From assembly GCA_001641225.1 (NCBI GenBank), contig LSMY01000004.1, forward strand, positions 124,001-188,000: a stretch of 64,000 nt of DNA, in the 5' to 3' direction. Made by a program: the position numbers and the translations under genes. Origin of the DNA: Mycoplasma sp. Bg2. Lineage in GTDB: Bacteria; Bacillota_I; Bacilli_A; Mycoplasmatales; Hepatoplasmataceae. The stretch's first letter is position 1. Every line of letters starts with the position of its first letter. Of this stretch, positions 22,631 to 37,346 are shown piece by piece. The notes under the pieces are model-generated. The model was not told where the DNA came from, did no database searches, and saw nothing but the letters and a program-made list of their open reading frames with translations.

Positions 22631-22758
22631 ATATCTACATAACGTTATATAGAGCAAGCACTAATAAAAAGTGAATACTCAATATAATTTTAACAAAATA
22701 TTATTATTATCTTAATTATTTATTTCTAGTGTTAATTAATAAAGATTATTTTATTAAT

Positions 22759-24846
22759 TTACTCTTCAGTCTTTCCAATTCCTCTTTCAGCAATGATTTT
22801 TTCTGAAATTGATTTTGGAGTTTTATTGTAATGGGAGAATTGCATTGTATAAACAGCTCTTCCTTGGGACATTGATCTTAATTGAGTTGAATACCCAAAC
22901 ATTTCTGAAAGTGGTACATCAGCTTTTACAACTTGAGCATTTCCTCTTTCTTCTTGACCATTAATAAGTCCTCTTCTTCCAGAAATATCTCCCATGATAT
23001 CTCCAAAGTATTCTGTTGGGGTTACAACTTCAACGGACATGATTGGTTCAAGAATAATTCCTTTTGAAGGAATTTTAGCTTTTTTAACTGCCATTGAAGC
23101 AGCAATTTTATAGGCTAGTTCAGAGGAGTCAACATCATGGTATGATCCATCATAAAGAGTTGCTTTGATATCAATCATTGGATATCCGGCAATTACTCCG
23201 CCTGCCATTGCTTCAACAAGACCTTGTCTAATTGAGTTAATATATTCTTTAGGAATTTTTCCTCCAACAATTTTATCAACAAACTCAAATCCTAGATCTT
23301 TATTTGGTTCAAAAATAATTTTAACGTGTCCATATTGTCCTCTACCACCAGATTGTTTGATGTATTTAGATTCAATATCTGATTTTTCAGTAAAGGTTTC
23401 ACGATAGGATACTTGTGGTGCTCCTACATTTGAAGCAACATTAAATTCTCTTCTTAAACGGTCTGCAATAATATCAAGATGAAGTTCACCCATTCCTGAA
23501 ATAATTGTTTGACCAGTTTCATGATCCATATGTGTTTTAAAAGTTGGATCTTCTTCTGATAGTTTATTTAATGCAAGTCCTAAACGGTCTTGATCAGCTT
23601 TTGTTTTTGGTTCAATTGCAAGTGAGATAACTGGTTCTGGGAAAACCATTGATTCAAGAACAATTTTATGTTTTTCATCACAAAGAGTATTTCCAGTTGT
23701 TGTATCTTTTAGTCCAATTGCAGCTGCAATTTCTCCTGCAACTACCCCAGGGACTTCTGTTCTTGAATTGGCATGCATTTGTAAAATTCTCCCAACACGT
23801 TCTCTTTTTCCTTTGGTTGCATTAAAGATATATGAACCAGCATCTAAAGTTCCAGAATAAACTCTAAAGAAAGTCAATTTTCCAACAAAGGGATCAGTCA
23901 TAACTTTAAAAGCTAAAGCAGTAAATGGTTCATCATCTTTTGCATATCTTAAAAGTTCATTTCCGTCCATGTCTTCACCTTTTATTGGTGGAACATCAAC
24001 TGGTGAAGGTAAAAAGTCTACGACTGCATCCATTAAATGTTTTACTCCAACATTTTTGTAAGCAGATCCACAAAGAACAAGGAAGAATTCTCCTGAAAGA
24101 ACTCCGGCTCTAATTGCTCTTTTAATTTCTTCGTTGCTAACTTCTTGTTCTTCAAGAACTTTTTCCATTAGTTCTTCATCAAATTCAGCAACAGCTTCAA
24201 TTAATTCTACTCTTGCAAGTTCAGCATGTTCTTTCATTGAAGAAGCAATTTCAACTGTTTCATAATTTTCTTCATCTTTGTGATCAAAGATGTAAGCTTT
24301 CATTTCAATTAAATCAATAAATCCAACAAATTCATCTTCTGCTCCAATTGGAAGATGTAGTGATCCAATTTTTGCTCCTAATCTATCTTCAATAGTACGA
24401 AGTGAATAAGCATAATCTGCTCCAGTTTTATCCATTTTATTTACAAAAACGATTCTTGGAACATTATAATTTGTAGCTTGTCTTCAAACTGTTTCAGTTT
24501 GGGGTTCAACTCCTGCTTGTCCATCAAGGATAGCAATAGCACCATCAAGCACACGAAGTGATCTTTCAACTTCAACAGTAAAATCAACGTGACCGGGGGT
24601 ATCTATAATATTAATCCGGTGGTTTTTTCAAGTTGCTGTAGTAGCAGCAGAGGTAATGGTAATTCCTCTTTCTTTTTCTTGGTCCATTCAATCCATTTGA
24701 GAAGCTCCATCATGAGTTTCTCCAATTTTATGAATTCTTGCAGTATGGTAAAGAACTCTTTCAGTTGTTGTTGTTTTACCAGCATCAATATGGGCCATGA
24801 TCCCAATGTTTCTAAACATTTCGATCGGTTGTTTTCTTATCGCCAT
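22759..24846 (-). CDS. fusA: Elongation factor G
   Basis: 695 residues, the usual length. GTPase that drives translocation. P-loop AHIDAGKT is at residues 18-25, then the RGITIT switch, DTPGHVDF and NKMDK. The domain II to V sequences are complete, including the GMGELHLDI and GGRGQYGHV segments. TGA codons in the G domain are Trp, for example the WQATNYNVP segment after NKMDK. It starts about 15 nt after the rpsG stop codon, in the conserved str operon. Confidence 0.98.
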
Positions 24847-24861
24847 ATTATCATTCCCTTC

Positions 24862-25332
<471 letters not shown>

Positions 25333-25343
25333 CTTACTTCTCC

Positions 25344-25763
25344 TTAATTAGCTTTCTTTGGTCTCTTAGCACCATATTTTGATCTTGATTGAGTTCTATT
25401 TTCAACGCCACTTGAATCTAGAGTTCCCCGTACAATTTTATATCTCATTCCGGGCAGATCTTTAACTTTCCCGCCTTTTAGTAATACAACGGAATGTTCT
25501 TGAATATTATGTTTTTCTCCGGGAATATAAGCATTAACTTCCATTCCATTGGAAAGTCTTACCCGTGCATATTTTCTAAGCGCAGAATTAGGTTTTTTGG
25601 GAGTCATGGTCCCTACCCTAATTGCAACTCCTCTCATTTGAGGAGAAGAACTTGGGATTGTTTGATTTTTTAATGTGTTTTTTCTAGTTTGAAGAGCTGG
25701 AGTTTTTGTCTTTTTCGTTTTGGTTTGACGTCCATTTCGCACTAGCTGATTCATTGTAGGCAT
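25344..25763 (-). CDS. rpsL: 30S ribosomal protein S12
   Basis: 139 residues. Decoding-centre protein. The QLVRNGR start, the conserved [15 protein letters not shown] block (the lysine associated with streptomycin response in other bacteria) and the RGVRYK-equivalent [10 protein letters not shown] are present. The C-terminus [11 protein letters not shown] is standard. It is the first gene of the str operon, with a promoter expected in the 110 nt between 25764 and the upstream terminator. Confidence 0.98.
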   Translation of the reverse strand: MPTMNQLVRNGRQTKTKKTKTPALQTRKNTLKNQTIPSSSPQMRGVAIRVGTMTPKKPNSALRKYARVRLSNGMEVNAYIPGEKHNIQEHSVVLLKGGKVKDLPGMRYKIVRGTLDSSGVENRTQSRSKYGAKRPKKAN

Positions 25764-25873
25764 ATTGTCCTCTTTCTTTTTTTATTAATTTAATTTTTTA
25801 CTTACTCTTCTATACTTTACCACTTTTATTGTATTTAATTCTTGTAATTGTAAGTTATATAAAGTTTACAATT

Positions 25874-25910
25874 AAAAAGGCAAAATGTGCTAATTATTTT
25901 GCCTTTTTTT
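25874..25910 (-). terminator. Intrinsic terminator after the phosphomutase gene
   Basis: Arms of 13 bp (AAAAAGGCAAAAT / ATTTTGCCTTTTT) with a 9-nt loop. On the minus strand the stem ends in TTTTT. Separates the phosphomutase transcript from the str operon. Confidence 0.8.
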
Positions 25911-25948
25911 ATTTATTTTCAATATCCAGTTTTCATTAAAAATAACAA

Positions 25949-27589
25949 TTAACTAAAGTAAGCCAATAATTCTTTTTTAGTTTTTTTAGCAGTTGCTTTA
26001 TCTTTTTCCTGCACATCAAAGTACATTCTTAAAAGTGGCTCTGTTCCCGAAGGACGAATAGCAACAAAATCTTTATCATCAAAAAAGATAATAATGGTAT
26101 TATCAGCGGGTCAATCTTTATAACCTATAAGATAATCTCTAATTTCAGTAATTTTATGGCCATTAATATCTTCCCCAATTTTTAAATTATTACGATAATG
26201 ATTAATAATTTTTTTCATTTCATCCATGGCACTTGCTCCACTAAATCTTTTTGGATTTGCTTCCATTAAAAAGAAATTGATTTCATTAAAAATTTCCGTT
26301 AACACATCAAATAATGTTTTCCCTTGTCTTTTATAATAATCAATTAGTTCAAGTACTTGCACAAGTGCTTGAAATGAATCTTTATCTTTAGTAAAGGGCA
26401 TAACAGTTGATCCATAAGCTTCTTCTCAAGCAAAAAGACATTGGTTCCCTTTTAATTGTTGTCTATCAACAACATACATTAAATTTTTAAACCCTGTATA
26501 AGCTTCAAGAGCATTGACTTTATATTGTTTAGCAATTTTATCTGCAGCATGTGAAGTAACAACAGATCTTACAATAAAATCATTTTTTTCAATTAGTCCT
26601 CTTTTATTTAATTGTTCTAATTTATATTTAATTTGAATTAAAGGGAGTTGATTTCCTGAAAGATCAACTCATTTCCCTTGGTGCTTGATCATTATTCCAA
26701 AACGGTCAGCATCAGGATCGGTCGCAAAAATTAAATCAGCATCACTTTTATCACCATAAACTTTTGCTAAATCATATGATTCAATATCTTGAGGATTTGG
26801 ATGTGGTGTATTGGTAAAGTTTTCATCTGGATATTCTTGTTCTTTAACAAATTCATATTCCACCCGCGAAAAATCTAATAATGGTCTTGCAAACTTAGCT
26901 GCTGTTCCATTATTTGCACAAAAAACTATTTTCAAGTCTTTTTTGGTTGGTATTTTTATAAAGGGAATTTCCTTTTTAATTCTATCTAAATAATTATCAA
27001 AATAACTTTCATCAAGATATTGTTCTTTATTTTCCAAACGAGGAATAGTAAAGATATTTTCTACTCCATTAGAAATTTCTTGAATTTTAGTTGTTTCTTT
27101 ATTTGCAAGTTGTTTTCCTAGCGCATCATAAACTTTAAATCCACTATCTGACGGTGGATTATGTGAAGCTGTAATATTTATTCCACCAACAAATTTATTA
27201 TTTACAACTGTATAAGATAGTAGTGGCGTTGGGCAAGGCTGATTCTCTTTGAACAAGAATACAGGAATTTTCATTTCAGCAAGTACACTTGCTACAATAA
27301 GCGAATAATGAACTCCAAATCTTCTATTATCATGGGCAACTACAATTCCATATTTTGTTGCATCAGCTGCATAAGTATTAAGCAATCATTTTCCAAATGA
27401 ATATGTTGCTTTTGCAATTGTATAATCATTAATTGAGTTTGTTCCTCATAATATTTTTCCACGTAGGCCAGCAGTTCCAAAATTAAGATCTTTACCAAAG
27501 TAAAGTTCTCTATCATCTACTGAAAAATTTCTAATTTTATCTACTATTTTAGTTGGCGCGTTTTTAAGCCAAAAATCATATCTATCCAT
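25949..27589 (-). CDS. Phosphoglucomutase/phosphomannomutase
   Basis: 546 residues. Alpha-D-phosphohexomutase that interconverts hexose 1- and 6-phosphates for glycolipid and polysaccharide precursors and for glycogen-independent sugar use. FGTAGLRG is near the N-terminus, the phospho-serine loop TASHNPPSDSG has its serine at residue 142, the metal loop is DPDADRFG and the C-terminal phosphate-binding RPSGTEP is present. Length suits the PGM2/ManB type of Firmicutes and Mollicutes; sugar preference cannot be read from sequence. Several TGA codons are Trp. tRNA-Cys lies immediately upstream and may share its transcript. Confidence 0.92.
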
Positions 27590-27617
27590 TTTTAAAACCT
27601 TCCTTTAGCTTTAAAAA

Positions 27618-27692
27618 TGGAGGAGCGAACCGGACTCGAACCGACAATCGAAGAGTTGCAGTCATCTGCCTTACCAATTTGGCTACCGCTCC
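27618..27692 (-). tRNA. trnC: tRNA-Cys(GCA)
   Basis: A 75-nt cloverleaf. Acceptor arm GGAGCGG pairs with TCGCTCC. The anticodon loop CTGCAAC gives GCA, with discriminator T and an encoded CCA. The T arm contains GGTTCGAGTCC. Confidence 0.95.
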
Positions 27693-27775
27693 ACTCATTT
27701 AATTAATTATATAATTAATTATTTTTAACTTAAACAAAATAATTATTTTAAATTACTTCATTACATTTATTTTTA

Positions 27776-29591
27776 TTATCCAAGATTAATATATTCTTCA
27801 ATGTATCTACGATCAATTGGTTTTTTAGGTTCAAATTGTTCAACAGTAGTAGCCATTCCCATTTTTCCTAAAAACATAATAACAATAAGGACTAATTTAG
27901 AAACAACTGTAATATCTGATAAGGAAACAGGAGAAAGACCAGTTGTTCCAAAGGCACTAGTTACTACAAAGAATGAAGATAAAACTCCTTCATAATCATT
28001 TCTTGCAGGTCCCTCAGTAATAATTGCTCCAGCAACATCTTCTGCAATGAAGACAAACATTGTTCCCGCTAGAATTAACATTAATGAAAATATGAAAGTG
28101 CTCCGTGCTTGTGAACATTGTTTTTCAGAAATTGTTTTTTTGAAAGCATTAGTATTTTTTTTACCTTTAAGTTGTGATATTGTACTTACAATAATCACAA
28201 AGAAGGTAGTTGTTCTTAACCCCCCAGCAGTTGATCCAGGTCCAGAACCAATAAACATCATTAGCATATAAGTGATTTGAGTTGCAGATGAGAAGAAACT
28301 AATATTAATTGTTGAAAATCCAGCATTCCTTGTTGAAAATGTATTAAAGACAAGGGCAAAAACTCTTTGGAAAGTTGCTCCATAAAGAGGATTTTCTAAA
28401 AATGCAGTGGATCCTTCTTTTGCAATTGAAATTGATTCAATAAGGAAAACAAAGAATAAACCACTAAAAGCAACAAGTGCATAAGTTACAACAGAAATTT
28501 TAGTAATTACTGAAAATCTAAATTTTTGTCCTGTTGCTTTAAATTGAAAATATTGTTCAATATCATAAATTACACTAAACCCTATTCCTCCAAGAATAAA
28601 AAGCATCATTGTTATAATTTGAATTCCATAATTACCATAATACCCAGCAAGTGAATAGCTACTTCTAAAAATATCTAATCCAGAATTATTAATAGAAGCA
28701 CCAGCATGGAAAAATCCTGCTCTAAAAGAGTCAAGTCAATTTCCTTGAAGACCAACTCCATCGGCTGCAGGAACAAAAAATCAATTGTCAAGGTATGATG
28801 GTCCTAAATGTGTTATAGCTAAATTTGTATCAGGAATAAGATAAAAAATAGAGATAGCCTCAGGATTATCAGTATTAATTAAACCATTTTGATCAGTTGG
28901 GAGCAAGTTTATTGGTTCTATTGTAGCAAACATAACTCCAAAGATAAGCCCAAAAACAATTGTTGATCCAATAGTTACAATTACTGCAGTTTTTATAACT
29001 CCAATTGCGAGTTGATTATTTCTCATTCCTTTTTCATAACTTGATTGAGAAATACTAGAATATTTTAATTTATGCACAAAAAATAAGAGCACAAAAATTT
29101 TAATTGAAAATCAACCAATTCCCCCAACTTCAAGAAGTAATAAAAGCACTAATTGACCAAATCAGTTATATGTAAAAGAAATTCCAACTGTTGTTAACCC
29201 TGTATCAGAAAAAGCAGATGAAGCTACAAATAAGGAATCTAAAAAACCTGGTCTTTCAAGATAATTACCCAATACAGGAAAGACTTGATCCCCTTTATTA
29301 ATAATATTATGTGATACCAAAAAACTTCAAATTGGTAAACCTAAAATTTCAGTGTGTTCAAGTTTAAAAACATCTAAATCAAAATTATCAATTAAAGGGT
29401 GAGCTTTTAAAACTCATGGAGTACATAAAAAAGCAGTTCCTAAAAGAGTAATTAGAAAATATCATAAAAGAATTTGTCGCACTGGGCTAACTCCTTTTAT
29501 ATGTTTACGATAGAATTTTTTAGCAAAAATAGTAAATTTACTATCAGCTAAATCTAGTTTTTCTTCGTCTGTATTATGTATCTCAATTCTT

Positions 29592-29602
<11 letters not shown>
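27776..29602 (-). CDS. ktrB: TrkH/KtrB-type potassium transporter
   Basis: 608 residues with ten or more hydrophobic segments. The repeated pore motifs of the superfamily are visible: SSAFSDTGLT, HAGASINNSG, NTFSTRNAGFST and TSAFGTTGLSP. FIGSGPGSTAGGLRTTTF precedes the last pore repeat. It imports K+ with a cytoplasmic RCK subunit (KtrA/TrkA), which is not in this window. It starts 11 nt inside the end of ligA. Potassium uptake of this type is a standard c-di-AMP-regulated process, and both enzymes of c-di-AMP turnover are encoded nearby. A long polar N-terminus of about 40 residues precedes the first helix. Several TGA codons are Trp. Confidence 0.9.
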
Positions 29603-31603
<2,001 letters not shown>

Positions 31604-31604
<1 letters not shown>

Positions 31605-32374
31605 TAGTTAATTTTATTTAAATATTTTAGTAATCTCTCTTGGTCTCTAAACCATGATCTAGTAATTGACATTAACATTGGACTTAGAACTATTTGAAAT
31701 TTTTGGACAAAACGAAGTAAACCTGAAAATCAAAAGATTTTAAATGAACTTGATGTTCAACTAAGATTATGATGATGAATAAATTTTGATTTTTTAGTAG
31801 GTTTTATACAACTAAAAACATGATGATTAAAAATTTCTATTCCTTGTCTTAGCTCTTGATTTTGATCATTTAGTTTTAGATCATATTGTTTATATAGAAG
31901 CCATGTTCAAATAATATTATTGATTGGAAAATCAAAATTTTTATCTGTTAAGTTATCAAATTTTAAATAAAAATCAAGGACATATTTTATAAGGTCTTGG
32001 TTGGGAGCAGAAGCAATAATTCCTGTTCCTACTAATTTTGAATATTCAAATCCAAGAATTATTTTTTGGGTAAAAATAGGGTCAAAAATATCTTGGATAG
32101 GTTCCATATCTACGTCAAGATATATTCCCCCTTCTTCGTAAAGAATTTTTGCCCGAAAATAATCTGAAACAAAAGCATATTTTTTTTCTTTGTAAGCAAA
32201 TTGTGTATATTTGCATTCATTAATGTTTAGTTCTTTTTCAGTCCAAATTTTAATTTCAAAAGTTGGGTACATTTTTTTAAGTCGTGCAATATTTTGCTTC
32301 ATTGTATCAGGTTGTGGTTTGTCTCCTACTCAAATGTAATGAAAGACATGTGGGATTCTATTATTTAATTTCAT
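31604..32374 (-). CDS. Glycosyltransferase of the OCH1/DXD-sugar family
   Basis: 256 residues. Begins IPHVFHYIWVGDKP, the usual start of GT32-type transferases. It has WTEKEL and then the core AFVSDYFRAKILYEEGGIYLDVDMEP, whose DVD is the metal/nucleotide-sugar-binding DXD. The second half is basic with aromatic-rich amphipathic stretches that could dock on the membrane. It likely adds a hexose to a glycolipid or surface glycan; acceptor and sugar are unknown. The gene is preceded by a large membrane protein, an arrangement that suits surface glycan synthesis. TGA codons are Trp. Confidence 0.8.
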
Positions 32375-32425
32375 AATAATAATTATACTATTTATTTTTT
32401 GCCTTAATCAAATAGAGATTATTAT

Positions 32426-33970
32426 TTATTTTTTAGATTTGAAGGATATTTTATTTATAATTGGAAACTTTTTATAATTATATGAATAAGAAAAATTTAA
32501 TTCATTTTGTAAATAATTTAGAACATTTAAGAACATTATAATTCCATAAACAAAATAATAAATTTGGAAAATATTTACTTCCATCAAGTCTAGATAACTA
32601 AATAATGCTAATGACAATGGGTTAAATCCAATTAAAATAATTAATGAAGTAATAAGCAATAAATTATTTGCTTTATCTTTTTTGAAAAAGACAATATAAA
32701 ATGTAAAGATAAAATAAAGAGAACAAATAATTACCAAAGAAATAGTAAGGGCTGGATAAGCCATGTTACTAAATCCTTGCCCAATAATTATAAAAGCACC
32801 ATCATTTGATTTTAACCCTAAAATAAATGAAAGAAAAATGGTAATTCCTAGTGAGAAATAAACTACTAACATTGCATTTCTTTTAATTGTTTTTTCAACT
32901 TGGATTAAATCTTTAACCTTTGCTGAATTCAAAATTGCATACATTGGAATTAAAATAATAATGGCAATGGCAAGAAAAATTACCCCGTAAAGAATATTTA
33001 TGACTGTTAAAATAAAAAATAATTCAATAACAAAGAATGTAATAAATAAAAGGAAGAGACTAACTGTACTTTTTGCCCGCATAAATAAATATCCAATTAT
33101 CGGAACTCCAAGTACTAAAAGAAAGGCAAATCCAGAAGAAGAAATTGTAAAAATAGCAAAGAGTGCATAAATTGCAAAAAAGATAATTAAGTTATCACCA
33201 AAGCTTTCTTTTGCATATAAATAAATTAGTACAAAATATAAATATATTATTGGAACAATAATATAAATTAAGCTTTCAACAATTAAAAAAGAAAAGATCA
33301 AAATAATAGTAGTAGTAAAAAATGTAGCAAAAGAAATTGAAGTTGCACTTATTATATTTACAAATAATAATTTAGAACTTCAATAGAGAAGGCTAATCAT
33401 AATAAAGGGAATAATTCAAAAAAGAATTGTGTCTTTATTAATATTGTTATTCATTTCTACAATAATGTTTAATTCTAAAACTACAGATTGATAAAGAAAA
33501 TTTTCATTATCAAAACTAAAGATAGATTCATCATTTATAGCTATTGGTGAAACTGTAGTTAAAAGAAAATGAAATAGCCATAATAGAAATCCAATAATAA
33601 CAACTGAAACAAAAAAATTAGTAACTTGTTTTCAACCGGTAATATTTCATTTTGAAACTAAAGAATTAAGGAAAATCAAAACAACAAAGGTAAAAATGAA
33701 TTGCTTAATTAAATATAAATAAAGATATAAATGCGCTCCCTTATCTAAATTAAATAAATTAAGAAAATAGATGAAGGGAACATAAAGAATAAAAGTAATT
33801 AGAAAATAAATAATTATTCCAAAAGGAATTGTAAAATTATTATTTTTTGTTTTAAAATGAAAATAATTTTGAGCTACACTTCCGAGAGCATAAAAAAGTA
33901 AAGTAGCTAAACTAACTAGCAAAATGATTTGGATAATGTTGTTGTCGACAAATTTAATAAAGTAAAACAT
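32426..33970 (-). CDS. Unknown polytopic membrane protein (514 residues)
   Basis: Almost entirely hydrophobic, with roughly 12-14 predicted helices, few charges and a short basic C-terminus (NKISFKSKK). One TGA splits it in the standard code; with code 4 it is intact. No motif I can name is present. The layout resembles polysaccharide polymerases, flippases or multidrug carriers, and the next gene downstream (about 50 nt away) is a glycosyltransferase, which suggests surface glycan assembly. It is transcribed divergently from superoxide dismutase, with overlapping AT-rich promoter DNA at 33971-34024. Confidence 0.5.
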
Positions 33971-33997
33971 ATTATATTAATTATAATTTATTCCATA

Positions 33998-34003
33998 TAT
34001 AAT
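33998..34003 (+). promoter_or_regulatory. Putative -10 element for the superoxide dismutase gene
   Basis: TATAAT on the plus strand, 22 nt before the ATG at 34025, in the 54-nt divergent gap. No recognisable -35 box. Confidence 0.4.
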
Positions 34004-34024
34004 TTATTTAGGGACGAGGATAGA

Positions 34025-34639
34025 ATGAGTTACCAAAGAATAAAATTAGAACAACCATATAATTATTTAGAACCATATATATCAGAAGAAATTATACAAA
34101 AGCACTATGAGATTAGTCACAAAGCATATGAAGAAAAATTAAATGCTGCAATTGAAGGAAAGGGCATTGAAGAGAGATTTGGTAGTCTTGAATCATTAAT
34201 GAAAAGTTACCAAAAAATTGAAGACCCTATTGTTAAGGTTGCAATTAGACAATTTGGAGGAGGACTTTTAAATCATAATTTTTTATTCCCCTCAATGAAA
34301 AAAGATGTTGAATTTAAGGATGGACCACTTAAAACGAAAATTTTAGGCCAATATGGATCACTTGAAAAATTTAGAGCAGAATATAAAGAAGCTGTTTTAA
34401 ATTTATTTGGTTCTGGTTGAATATGATTTGTAGTAGGAAAATCCGACATGTTAAATATTATTAAAGTGTTTAACCAAGATACACCTCAATTCTTAGGATT
34501 TACTCCACTCTTTGGTATCGATGTTTGAGAACATGCCTTTATTTTTGAATTTGATGGAGATAAAGGTAATTATTTTGATGCAATTTGAAATTGTATCGAT
34601 TGAGACTTTGTCGAAGAGCAATACGCAAATAAAAAGTAA
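34025..34639 (+). CDS. sodA: Iron/manganese superoxide dismutase
   Basis: 204 residues. Converts superoxide to hydrogen peroxide and oxygen. All four metal ligands of the family are at the expected spacing: H27 (in QKHYEISH), H84 (in NHNFLFP), D166 and H170 (in DVWEHA). GSGWIWFV is conserved. The Trp that normally follows NHxFF is replaced by Phe, and the second His of the HH pair in the first motif is retained at residue 32. Four Trp residues are encoded by TGA, so the gene is adapted to this genome. Mn or Fe preference cannot be told. It is monocistronic, with its own terminator. Confidence 0.9.
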
Positions 34640-34645
34640 ATTAAT

Positions 34646-34676
34646 AAAAAAATAGACTTCAAGGTCTATTTTTTTT
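34646..34676. terminator. Bidirectional terminator between sodA and ptsH
   Basis: Arms AAAATAGAC / GTCTATTTT with a 6-nt loop and T runs on both sides, between convergent genes. Confidence 0.8.
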
Positions 34677-34694
34677 AATCATATTTAGTTAATT

Positions 34695-34955
34695 CTAAAC
34701 TAGATTATTTTCTTGCATTGCTTTTTGGATTCCAGCAATTGCTTCTTTTTCATCATCACCATCAGCAACAATAGTAACTTCAACACCATTTTTAATTCCG
34801 AGTGCCATTACTGACATAATTGATTTTAGATTTGCTTCTTTTCCTGCACCGGTAATTGTAATATCAGCATCATATTTATTAGCTTCTTGTACAATAACTG
34901 CAGCTGGACGAGCATGAAGTCCAATTGGATCAGTAATTATTACTTTAAGTTCCAT
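34695..34955 (-). CDS. ptsH: Phosphocarrier protein HPr
   Basis: 86 residues. Transfers phosphate from enzyme I to EIIA domains. H14 in IGLHARPA is the phosphorylation site. The serine in LKSIMSV (S45) is in the position used by HPr kinase in Gram-positive relatives, so regulatory phosphorylation is possible. It is the third gene of ptsI-crr-ptsH, an order that differs from the usual ptsH-ptsI. SD GGAG precedes the ATG. Confidence 0.98.
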   Translation of the reverse strand: MELKVIITDPIGLHARPAAVIVQEANKYDADITITGAGKEANLKSIMSVMALGIKNGVEVTIVADGDDEKEAIAGIQKAMQENNLV

Positions 34956-34981
34956 TTTATCTCTCCTTAGTTTCTATAATT

Positions 34982-35461
34982 TTATTTTCTTAAATAAAAT
35001 AGTGGTTCTCCTACTTTAATTTTTCCTGTTGCAAGATCAGTAATTTTATAATTACCAATTGTATCATTAGTAACAATAACAATAACATCAGTTGATTTTT
35101 TATTTTCTTCTAAAATCTTAAAATCAACATCGACAAGTTTTTGTGATGTTTTTACTTTACTTCCTTGAGGTATATCTGTTTTTGTAAACCCTTTACCTTC
35201 AAGTTCAACCGTGTCAACTCCAATATGAATTAGAACTTGTGGTCCTTTTTTGTGTTGAACACCATAAGCATGCCCAGAATGAAATGAAACAACTAATTCT
35301 CCGTTAAAAACTGGGTATACTTCAGTTCCACTAGGGATTATTGCACTTCCGGTTCCAATCATACCTGAATTAAATACTGGATCGGTAACATCTTCAATTT
35401 TTTTTATAGTTCCATCTATTGGTGCTAAAACAGCAATGGAACCATCTAATTTATTAAACAT
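34982..35461 (-). CDS. crr: PTS glucose-type EIIA protein (stand-alone)
   Basis: 159 residues, a complete soluble EIIA-Glc. It contains SGMIGTGSAIIPSG, VSFHSGHAYG and QVLIHIGVDTVELEG, in which H79 is the phosphoryl acceptor and H64 the stabilising histidine. It is encoded between ptsI and ptsH instead of being fused to an EIICB. The partner EIICB is outside the window. An AAGGAG sequence lies before the ATG. Confidence 0.95.
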   Translation of the reverse strand: MFNKLDGSIAVLAPIDGTIKKIEDVTDPVFNSGMIGTGSAIIPSGTEVYPVFNGELVVSFHSGHAYGVQHKKGPQVLIHIGVDTVELEGKGFTKTDIPQGSKVKTSQKLVDVDFKILEENKKSTDVIVIVTNDTIGNYKITDLATGKIKVGEPLFYLRK

Positions 35462-35555
35462 TTTTTCTCCTTATTAAAATAGCTTCAATTTATTAAAAGC
35501 AATTAAATTATATAGAAATTAAGATTTACAAATAAATATATACTTAAATATTAGG

Positions 35556-37283
35556 CTAGATTTCTAATTTATGGTCTGCAAAAAACTTATCAATAAGTGC
35601 AATTACTTCATCTTGAGTTTCTAGTTCAAGTGCTGCTTTTGCTAATATTTTTGCATCTTTTAAATTAATTTCTGAAATTAATTTTCTAATTTGTAAAATT
35701 GAACTTGCAGACATTGAAAATTCATCTAGTCCAAGTCCCATTAGAATTGGAGTTAATTTTGGTTCTCCTGCTACTTCACCACAAATTGCAGTTCATTTCC
35801 CAACTTTATGAGAGGCATCAATAATAGTTTTTAGTTTTTTAAGAATTGCTGGGTTGAATGGTTGATATAAATAAGCAACTGCTTCACCCATTCTATCTGC
35901 AGCAAAAGTATATTGGATTAGATCATTTGTTCCAACAGAAAAGAAATCAGCATATTTTGCAAATTTATCAGCAAGTTCAACAACTGAAGGTATTTCTACC
36001 ATAATTCCTAATTCATATTTACCAACAGCAATATTTTCTTTTTTTAAGTCCTTTTCAATTCTAGAAAAGTTTGCTTTTACTTCTAAAAATTCATCAATAG
36101 TTGCAATCATTGGAACATTAATTGCAAGATTTCCAAAAGCTGATGCTCTAAGTAATGCTCTAAATTGGGCTTCCAAAACTTTAGGTTTATCAAGTTCAAC
36201 TCTAATTGCCCGATAACCAAGAAAAGGATTCATTTCTTTGGGGAAATCATAATAAGAAAGGATTTTATCTCCACCAATGTCAAGAGTTCTAATCACAACT
36301 CTTTTTTTACCCATTTTTTCTAAAACTGCTTTATAAGCTTTAAATTGTTGTTCTTCTGTTGGCCAATTACTAGCTTCCATATAAAGAAACTCAGTTCTAA
36401 AAAGTCCAATTGCTTCAGCACCATTTTCAATTACACCATCTAAATCTAATGGTGAACCAATATTTGCTGCTGTTTCTGTAGCTCAATTATCTTTTGAAAT
36501 TGTTTTTTTATCTCTAAATTTAAGTTGTGCTGCTTTTTCTGAAACTAGTTTTTTTGCTTTTGCTTCATATTCATCAACTAATTTTTTAGTAGGAGAAAGA
36601 AAGACTTCGCCAAGATTCCCATCCATTAAAATTATTTCATCTGCAGTTATTTTTTCAATTTCAGTTCCAATTCCAACTACTGCAGGAATTTCTAATGTTC
36701 TTGCCATAATTGCAGAATGTGAAGTTCTTCCCCCAATTGCAGTGATAAAACCTTTCACAAATTTTGGATTTAATTGTGAAGTTTCAGATGGAGTAAGATC
36801 ATTTGCGACAATAATTACTTCTTCATTAATTAAAGATAAATCATGGATTTCGAATCCCTCAATAATTTTAATTAATCTTGAAGTTACATCAGCAATATCA
36901 GCAATTCTTTCTTTCATATAATCATCGTCCATTGCAGAAAAGATATTTTTAAATGATTGTGCTACTTCTTTAACTGCAAAAGCAACATTAACTTTTTCTA
37001 ATTTAATTTTTTCTTTTACTTGTAATGCAAGTTCTGGATCAGTTAAAATACTTAAATGAGCATCGAAAACAGCTGCTTTCTGTTCTCCTAATTTTTCTTT
37101 TGCATTTTCTTTTAGTTTAATTATTTGACTTTTAGCTTTTAAAATTGCATTATCAAATTTTTTGATTTCCTGATCATGGTCATCAATTTGTTGTTTATTA
37201 ATTTCTACATTTTCATTTATTAAAATATAAGCTTTTGCAGTTGTAATCCCAACAGAAGCTCCTGTTCCTATAATTTTTTTCAT
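35556..37283 (-). CDS. ptsI: PTS enzyme I (phosphoenolpyruvate-protein phosphotransferase)
   Basis: 575 residues. Autophosphorylates from phosphoenolpyruvate and passes the phosphate to HPr. The active-site histidine is H189 in [12 protein letters not shown]. The PEP-binding half contains the [22 protein letters not shown] and [10 protein letters not shown] motifs. SD AGGAG lies 5 nt before the ATG. With crr and ptsH downstream it supplies the energy coupling for sugar uptake. Three TGA codons are Trp. Confidence 0.97.
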
Positions 37284-37346
37284 GTTACTCCTACGATTAA
37301 TTTATTCAGTTTTATTTAAAAAAGAAAGACATTTTTTAAATAAAAA

